Shown in pieces: positions 59,152 through 64,000 of a stretch of DNA of 64,000 bases. The stretch's first letter is position 1, and every line of letters begins with the position of its first letter. The DNA is from Albidovulum denitrificans (lineage in GTDB: Bacteria > Pseudomonadota > Alphaproteobacteria > Rhodobacterales > Rhodobacteraceae): assembly GCF_002973535.1 (NCBI RefSeq), contig NZ_PVEP01000006.1, positions 124,001 to 188,000 on the forward strand, read 5' to 3'. The translations under genes and the position numbers were made by a program. The notes under the pieces were generated by a model. That model saw nothing but the letters and a program-made list of their open reading frames with translations, had not been told where the DNA came from and did no database searches.

Positions 59152-59397
59152 ATGGTCGAGGTCAACCTCTGGTCCGGCCTGACACGCTTTACCGATGGCA
59201 TCGCCACGGTCGAGGTTGAAGGCACAACCATCGGTGAGGTTCTGGATGCGCTCATCGCGGCGCATCCAGACCTGAAGCCTTTCATCGACGCGGGGATCTC
59301 TGTCGCCGTGGACGGGGAGGTGATTGCGAAGAACCGCAGCGCCCCCGTCAGGCCGGACAGCGAGGTCTACCTGATGCAGCAGTTGAAGGGCGGTTAA
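59152..59397 (+). CDS. MoaD/ThiS-family ubiquitin-like protein
   Basis: 81 residues. A beta-grasp fold (MVEVNLWSGLTRFTDGIATVEVEG, TIGEVLDALIAAHPDLKPFID, YLMQQLKGG) with the C-terminal Gly-Gly that is adenylated and thiocarboxylated. It follows the molybdenum subunit by six bases, so a job in sulfur transfer to that enzyme's cofactor, or in its maturation, is likely. No MoaE or MoeB gene is adjacent. Confidence 0.85.
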   Translation: MVEVNLWSGLTRFTDGIATVEVEGTTIGEVLDALIAAHPDLKPFIDAGISVAVDGEVIAKNRSAPVRPDSEVYLMQQLKGG

Positions 59398-59406
59398 CCC
59401 GGACGG

Positions 59407-60144
59407 TCAGGCCGATTTGTCGTCGATCAGCGGATCGGGCTTGGCGAACCGCTCAAGCTCGGCCGGGTCGGTGATGGTGATCCGTCCGCCGCGCACCTCG
59501 ACCCCGTAACCTTGCAGGTTCTTGAACGCCCGGCTGAGGTTTTCCGGCGTCATGCCAAGCCGTGAGGCAAGGCGGCGCTTGTCGATCGGCAGGTCGAAGC
59601 TGTCCCCGGCCTTCTGGCGGTGCTGCTCCCGCAGCAGATAGTTCGCCAGCCGTTCAAGAGAGGTGCGAAGCTTCAGGTCCTTTATATTCTTGACCACCGA
59701 CCGATAACACTGCGCCAGCTCCGCGATGATGGAGCGGGCGAAGTTCACGTCTTCCTCAAAGACATCCCTCACATCCTCGCTCGGAATCAGGACGATCCGG
59801 CTTTTTTCCAGGGTCTGCGCCGACATCAGGTAGGGCGCGTCGCGGATCGTTGCCGCCAGGATGAAGGTGGAGATCGGCCGCACCGTGGCCATCACCGTCT
59901 CGCGCCCGTTCCAGGAGGACAGCATCTCTACCGACCCGTCGACGAGGACATGCAGGAAGTCGCTTTGCTCCCCCTCCGTCACAAGCTCGACCTGCGGCGG
60001 GAAGTTCTGGACGTAGGAGCCGCGCATCAACGTCAGAAAGCTCTCTTCCGACATTTCGGAGAAGAGGTGCAGGCCTCGAATGTCCTCGAAATGAGAGTCG
60101 GGTCGCTCTGATCGGAGTGCGGTTCGCATGGGCGGAGAGTCCAT
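59407..60144 (-). CDS. narR: NarR, CRP/FNR-family nitrate-responsive regulator
   Basis: 245 residues. An N-terminal cyclic-nucleotide-type sensor domain (residues about 25-145) and a C-terminal HTH_Crp (DKRRLASRLGMTPENLSRAFKNLQGYGVEV, residues about 185-220) are clear. There is no N-terminal cysteine set, so it cannot hold the [4Fe-4S] cluster of FNR; this is a property of NarR from Paracoccus pantotrophus, which activates the nar operon in response to nitrate or nitrite. Divergent from narK. The start codon is uncertain, with ATGs at 60144 and 60129 and no strong ribosome-binding site for either. Confidence 0.88.
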   Translation of the reverse strand: MDSPPMRTALRSERPDSHFEDIRGLHLFSEMSEESFLTLMRGSYVQNFPPQVELVTEGEQSDFLHVLVDGSVEMLSSWNGRETVMATVRPISTFILAATIRDAPYLMSAQTLEKSRIVLIPSEDVRDVFEEDVNFARSIIAELAQCYRSVVKNIKDLKLRTSLERLANYLLREQHRQKAGDSFDLPIDKRRLASRLGMTPENLSRAFKNLQGYGVEVRGGRITITDPAELERFAKPDPLIDDKSA

Positions 60145-60151
60145 CTAAAAA

Positions 60152-60165
60152 TTGATAAATGTCAA
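60152..60165. promoter_or_regulatory. FNR/NarR-type box near narR
   Basis: TTGATAAATGTCAA matches the TTGAT-N4-ATCAA consensus at nine of ten positions. It lies only eight bases upstream of the narR ATG at 60144, where binding would more likely repress than activate narR. Confidence 0.6.
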
Positions 60166-60266
60166 GAAGAGGTTTCGGATTTGCGGCGGCCGGCCTTGAC
60201 AAGTTCCGGTGTCGCGCATGACGAATTTCTGTAACCCATTTATTTTGCTATGTTTATTGCCCGTTT

Positions 60267-60280
60267 ATGATCCAGATCAA
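60267..60280. promoter_or_regulatory. FNR/NarR-type box upstream of narK
   Basis: ATGATCCAGATCAA matches TTGAT-N4-ATCAA at nine of ten positions. It is centred about 90 bases before the narK start, suitable for a class II activator site at -41.5 with a leader of roughly 50 bases. Confidence 0.65.
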
Positions 60281-60363
60281 GTTTCCCCCGCCACGCCCGG
60301 CGCAGGTGTGCCGCAAGCCCGCGATCGCGGATCGCGCGCAATCCGATCCTTGGAGGGATGGTC

Positions 60364-63093
60364 ATGCACACACTCGACGGAGTCTCACACCCGGACCAGA
60401 ACCGGGCTTTGGGGCTAAGCACGGTGGCCTTTACGGTCTGCTTTGCCGTTTGGACGATTTTCTCGATCATCGGTGTCGCGATCAAGCAGGAGCTGTCGCT
60501 GAACGAGTTTCAGTTCGGCCTTCTTGTCGCCACGCCGATCCTGACCGGCTCTCTCACGCGGCTGTTCCTTGGGGTGTGGACCGAGAAATGGGGCGGAAGG
60601 ATTGTCTTTTCGGCGCAGATGGTGCTGACGGGTCTGGCGACCTGGATGCTGACCTGGGCGCATACCTACCCGATGTACCTGATCGCCGCGCTTGGCATCG
60701 GGCTTGCGGGCGGGTCCTTCATCATCGGCGTCGCCTATGTGTCGCGCTGGTATCCGGCGGGCAAGCAGGGGACCGCGCTTGGCATCTTCGGGGCGGGCAA
60801 TGTCGGCGCCGCCGTGACCAAGTTCGTCGCCCCCTTCGTGCTGGTTGCCTATGGCTGGCACGGCGTCGCCCATGTCTGGGCGATCGGCATCATCCTGATG
60901 GGCATCCTCTTCTTCATCTTCGCGAAAGATGACCCGGAACTGGTGGAACGTCGCGCGAAAGGGATGCGCGCACCCAGCCTCGCCGAGCAATTCGCGCCGC
61001 TGAAGAACCTTCAGGTCTGGCGCTTCTCGCTTTACTATTTCTTCGTCTTCGGGGCCTTCGTCGCGCTGGCGCTCTGGCTGCCGCATTACCTTGTCGACGT
61101 CTATCACCTGGATATCGAAACGGCAGGTATGTCGGCGGCGGCCTTCTCGCTTTCCGCCTCGGTGTTCCGGGCCTATGGAGGCCACCTCTCTGACCGCTTC
61201 GGCGCCCGCGCGGTGATGTACTGGAGCCTCGGCTTCTCGCTGATCCTGCTCTTCATGCTGTCCTATCCGCCGACCGACTATGTCATCACCGGCAAGAACG
61301 GCGTCATCACCTTTTCGACCGAGATGGACTTCTGGCCCTTCGTGGTGACGGCCTTTGCATTGGGCTTCTTCATGTCGCTCGGCAAGGCGGCGGTCTACCG
61401 GCACATTCCGGTCTATTACCCCAAGCATGTCGGCGCGGTCGGCGGCCTTGTGGGCATGATCGGCGGTCTTGGCGGTTTCATCCTGCCGCTGGCCTTCGGT
61501 GCGCTGCTGGATCTGACCGGGATCTACACAAGCTGCTTCGCGCTTCTCTTCCTGATCGTCGCGGTCTCGCTCGGCTGGATGCACATGTCGATCCGCGCGA
61601 TGGAGCGCAAGGCGCGCGGCGTGGAACTCGATACCCTGCCGGAACTGCCGGAAATGGCCCCGATCCACGTTCCGGGCCAGACGGTCATGTCCGGCGCGCT
61701 TCAGGACTGGCGCCCGGAGGATGCAGGGTTCTGGGACACGACCGGCCGCAGGATCGCCCGGCGCAACCTCTGGATCTCGATCCCGGCGCTGCTTCTGGCC
61801 TTCTCGGTCTGGATGGTCTGGTCGGTCGTGGTGGCGAAACTGCCCGCCATTGGCTTCGACTTCACGCCGGGCCAGTTGTTCTGGCTGGCAGCGCTGCCGG
61901 GCCTGTCGGGCGCGACGCTGAGGATCTTCTACAGCTTCATGGTGCCGATCTTTGGCGGCAGGCTGTGGACGACGATCTCCACCGCCTCGCTTCTCCTGCC
62001 TGCGATGGGCATCGGCTATGCGGTGCAGAACCCCGAAACGCCCTACTTCATCTTCCTTGTCCTCGCGCTTCTGTGCGGCTTCGGCGGCGGCAACTTCGCC
62101 TCGTCCATGGCCAATATCGCCTTCTTCTTCCCGAAGGCCGAAAAGGGTAACGCGCTGGCGCTGAATGCGGGGCTTGGAAACCTCGGCGTGTCGGTCATGC
62201 AGTTTCTGGTGCCGATCGTCATCACCACCGGCGTCTTCGGCGCCATGGGGGGCGACCCGCAACCGCTGTCTGACGGCGGCCAGCTTTTCATGCAGAACGC
62301 GGGTTTCGTCTGGGTGCCGTTCATCCTGATTTCCACCATCGCGGCCTGGATGGGCATGGATGACATCGCCGATGCGAAGGCGAGCTTCGCCGAACAGGCG
62401 ATCATCTTCTCGCGCTTCCACAACTGGATCATGTGCATCCTCTACACCGGCACCTTCGGCAGCTTCATCGGCTATTCGGCGGGCTTCCCGCTGCTGACAA
62501 AGCTGATGTTCCCCGACGTCAACGCCCTGCAATATGTCTTCCTTGGCCCCCTTGTCGGCGCGCTGAGCCGCGCGGGAACGGGCTGGGTCAGCGATCGCTT
62601 CGGCGGCGGGCGGGTGACGTTCTGGACCTTCGCGGGCATGATCGTGGCCGTCTTCGGGGTGATCTTCTTCCTTGGCATCAAGGAACAGCCCGGGGCGTTC
62701 TGGGGTTTCTTCGCCTCGTTCATGGCGCTTTTCTTCCTGACCGGGGTCGGCAACGCATCGACCTTCCAGATGATCCCCGCGATCATGGGGAAAGAGATCC
62801 CGCGCCTGATGCCGGATCTGGACGCGCAGGCGACCCGCCGTCAGGCAGAGCGTGAAAGTGCGGCGATCATCGCCTTTACCAGCGCGATCGCGGCCTATGG
62901 CGCCTTCTTCATCCCCAAGGCCTACGGCACCTCGATCGCCGTCACCGGCGGCCCGGTCGCGGCACTTTGGGGCTTTCTCGGCTTCTACGTCCTCTGCCTT
63001 GTCCTGACCTGGCTCTACTACACGCGCCGGGGCGGTCTTCTGCATGACATCGAACATGGCCGGGCGGCCCGCCTCGCCCAGCCTGCGCAATAG
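60364..63093 (+). CDS. narK: NarK, fused nitrate/proton symporter and nitrate/nitrite antiporter
   Basis: 909 residues from the ATG at 60364, seven bases after GGAGG; the ATG at 60358 is too close to it. Two complete MFS transporters of about 12 membrane segments each are joined: a NarK1-type half (to about residue 425, [31 protein letters not shown]) and a NarK2-type half (from about 460, [32 protein letters not shown]). In Paracoccus the two halves cooperate in nitrate uptake and nitrate/nitrite exchange. It lies 13 bases upstream of narG. Confidence 0.95.
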   Translation: MHTLDGVSHPDQNRALGLSTVAFTVCFAVWTIFSIIGVAIKQELSLNEFQFGLLVATPILTGSLTRLFLGVWTEKWGGRIVFSAQMVLTGLATWMLTWAHTYPMYLIAALGIGLAGGSFIIGVAYVSRWYPAGKQGTALGIFGAGNVGAAVTKFVAPFVLVAYGWHGVAHVWAIGIILMGILFFIFAKDDPELVERRAKGMRAPSLAEQFAPLKNLQVWRFSLYYFFVFGAFVALALWLPHYLVDVYHLDIETAGMSAAAFSLSASVFRAYGGHLSDRFGARAVMYWSLGFSLILLFMLSYPPTDYVITGKNGVITFSTEMDFWPFVVTAFALGFFMSLGKAAVYRHIPVYYPKHVGAVGGLVGMIGGLGGFILPLAFGALLDLTGIYTSCFALLFLIVAVSLGWMHMSIRAMERKARGVELDTLPELPEMAPIHVPGQTVMSGALQDWRPEDAGFWDTTGRRIARRNLWISIPALLLAFSVWMVWSVVVAKLPAIGFDFTPGQLFWLAALPGLSGATLRIFYSFMVPIFGGRLWTTISTASLLLPAMGIGYAVQNPETPYFIFLVLALLCGFGGGNFASSMANIAFFFPKAEKGNALALNAGLGNLGVSVMQFLVPIVITTGVFGAMGGDPQPLSDGGQLFMQNAGFVWVPFILISTIAAWMGMDDIADAKASFAEQAIIFSRFHNWIMCILYTGTFGSFIGYSAGFPLLTKLMFPDVNALQYVFLGPLVGALSRAGTGWVSDRFGGGRVTFWTFAGMIVAVFGVIFFLGIKEQPGAFWGFFASFMALFFLTGVGNASTFQMIPAIMGKEIPRLMPDLDAQATRRQAERESAAIIAFTSAIAAYGAFFIPKAYGTSIAVTGGPVAALWGFLGFYVLCLVLTWLYYTRRGGLLHDIEHGRAARLAQPAQ

Positions 63094-63106
63094 GAAAGGA
63101 AACGCC

Positions 63107-64000
63107 ATGAGCAATCTGCTCGACCGTCTGAACTTTCTTCAGTCCAGGGAGCTGGAGCAGTTCTCCGGTGGCCACGGACAGGTCACGAAGGAAAACCGGG
63201 GCTGGGAAGACACCTACCGGAACCGCTGGCGCCACGACAAGATCGTGCGATCAACCCACGGGGTGAACTGCACCGGGTCCTGTTCGTGGAAGATCTACGT
63301 CAAGTCGGGGATCGTCACCTGGGAAACCCAGCAGACCGACTATCCCCGGACCCGCGCCGGTCTGCCCAATCACGAACCGCGCGGTTGTGCGCGTGGCGCC
63401 TCCTACAGCTGGTATCTTTATTCCGCCAACCGGGTGAAGAACCCGCTGGTCCGGGGGCGGCTGATGAAGGTCTGGCGTGAGCTGCGCCAGACCAAGACCC
63501 CGATCGAGGCCTGGACCGCGATCCAGTCCGACCCGATCCTGCGGTCGTCCTACGTCACGACGCGGGGCAAGGGCGGTTTCGTGCGCGCAAGCTGGGACGA
63601 GGCGACAGAGATCGTCGCGGCCGCCAATGCCTATACGGCGAAGAAATACGGCCCCGACCGGATCTTCGGCTTTTCGCCCATTCCGGCGATGTCGATGATT
63701 TCCTACGCCGCAGGCACCCGCTACCTGTCGCTTCTGGGCGGGACCTGCATGTCCTTCTACGACTGGTATTGCGACCTGCCGCCCGCCTCGCCGATGACCT
63801 GGGGCGAACAGACCGACGTGCCGGAATCAGCCGACTGGTACAATGCGGGCTACCTTCTTCTCTGGGGCTCCAACGTGCCGCAGACGCGCACCCCGGACGC
63901 GCATTTCTATACCGAGGCGCGCTATCGTGGCACCAAGTCGGCGGTGATCTGCCCCGACTATTCCGAGGCGGCGAAATTCGGCGATGTCTGGCTGAACCCC
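63107..64000 (+). CDS. narG: NarG, respiratory nitrate reductase alpha subunit, 5' part only
   Basis: The first 298 residues of a protein of about 1240, cut by the window edge. The GAAAGGAAACGCC leader precedes the ATG. The FS0 [4Fe-4S] ligands are His51, Cys55, Cys59 ([14 protein letters not shown]) and Cys94 ([11 protein letters not shown]); the Mo-ligating Asp of E. coli NarG (Asp222) corresponds to Asp223 in [13 protein letters not shown]. No Tat signal is seen, as expected for the cytoplasm-facing membrane-bound enzyme. It reduces nitrate with quinol electrons; narH, narJ and narI should follow to the right. Confidence 0.97.
   Translation, partial: MSNLLDRLNFLQSRELEQFSGGHGQVTKENRGWEDTYRNRWRHDKIVRSTHGVNCTGSCSWKIYVKSGIVTWETQQTDYPRTRAGLPNHEPRGCARGASYSWYLYSANRVKNPLVRGRLMKVWRELRQTKTPIEAWTAIQSDPILRSSYVTTRGKGGFVRASWDEATEIVAAANAYTAKKYGPDRIFGFSPIPAMSMISYAAGTRYLSLLGGTCMSFYDWYCDLPPASPMTWGEQTDVPESADWYNAGYLLLWGSNVPQTRTPDAHFYTEARYRGTKSAVICPDYSEAAKFGDVWLNP

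Noticed and set aside
60415-63114. An 899-codon minus-strand open frame opposite narK
   Set aside because: narK on the plus strand has two complete transporter domains; the antisense product is low-complexity and highly charged, a codon-bias artefact.
1-64000. CRISPR arrays, tRNA or rRNA genes, riboswitch-like leaders, integrated phage
   Set aside because: I scanned the gaps between genes; none exceeds about 260 bases and none shows regularly spaced repeats, cloverleaf arms, conserved riboswitch cores or integrase genes.

Overview
The window is high-GC, densely packed alphaproteobacterial DNA, most likely from Paracoccus or a close Rhodobacterales relative. The clearest pointer is the right end: narR, a fused two-domain narK and narG, the arrangement described for Paracoccus pantotrophus denitrifiers. 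It is almost entirely catabolic and transport accessory DNA in operons with overlapping stop and start codons. I see no rRNA, tRNA, CRISPR array, phage or complete insertion sequence.

Region A (1-14.3 kb): a TAXI-type TRAP binding protein and a truncated Asp/Glu racemase-family gene, two LysR regulators, then an eleven-gene operon (3637-11966). That operon encodes a polar amino-acid type ABC importer, an N-carbamoyl-D-amino-acid hydrolase, a flavin reductase-like protein, a DapA-family aldolase, an SDR protein without the usual catalytic Tyr/Lys, a hydantoinase/dihydropyrimidinase and a hydantoin racemase-like enzyme. It looks like cyclic-ureide (hydantoin or dihydropyrimidine) catabolism. 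An Old-Yellow-Enzyme-type flavoprotein and a cupin lie at its end, on the other strand.

Region B (14.4-30.2 kb): an XRE-cupin regulator, a PreA-like ring reductase with its own ferredoxin domain, a cupin, an amidase, a DUF2848-type protein, a 7Fe ferredoxin and a ferredoxin-NADP reductase. These are followed by a three-gene molybdenum hydroxylase (iron-sulfur subunit fused to a CoxG domain), a MarR regulator and a five-gene branched-chain-type ABC importer. Four promoters here share a -10-overlapping motif, which suggests one regulon for uptake and reductive or hydroxylating breakdown of an N-heterocycle.

Region C (30.2-40.1 kb): an EamA transporter, an NsrR-type repressor divergent from a truncated-haemoglobin operon, and a GntR / ADP-ribosylglycohydrolase / PfkB kinase / PotABCD-like importer operon of unknown substrate.

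Region D (40.1-55.3 kb): the most interesting part. One operon on the minus strand encodes a PLP phospho-lyase-like enzyme, an acylating aldehyde dehydrogenase with a C-terminal targeting-type tail, two BMC-T, one BMC-P and one BMC-H shell protein, an unknown protein, a Tat-exported binding protein with its ABC importer, an SDR dehydrogenase, a small-molecule kinase and an isochorismatase-type hydrolase. This is the gene set of an aminoacetone / 1-amino-2-propanol utilization microcompartment, known mainly from actinobacteria. Divergently, a DeoR regulator leads a coenzyme-B12 diol dehydratase whose large and medium subunits are fused and whose substrate pocket carries two telling substitutions. 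Both routes would produce propionaldehyde for the compartment's aldehyde dehydrogenase.

Region E (55.5-64 kb): a second molybdenum hydroxylase with its own MoaD/ThiS-like protein, then narR-narK-narG; narG is cut by the window edge.
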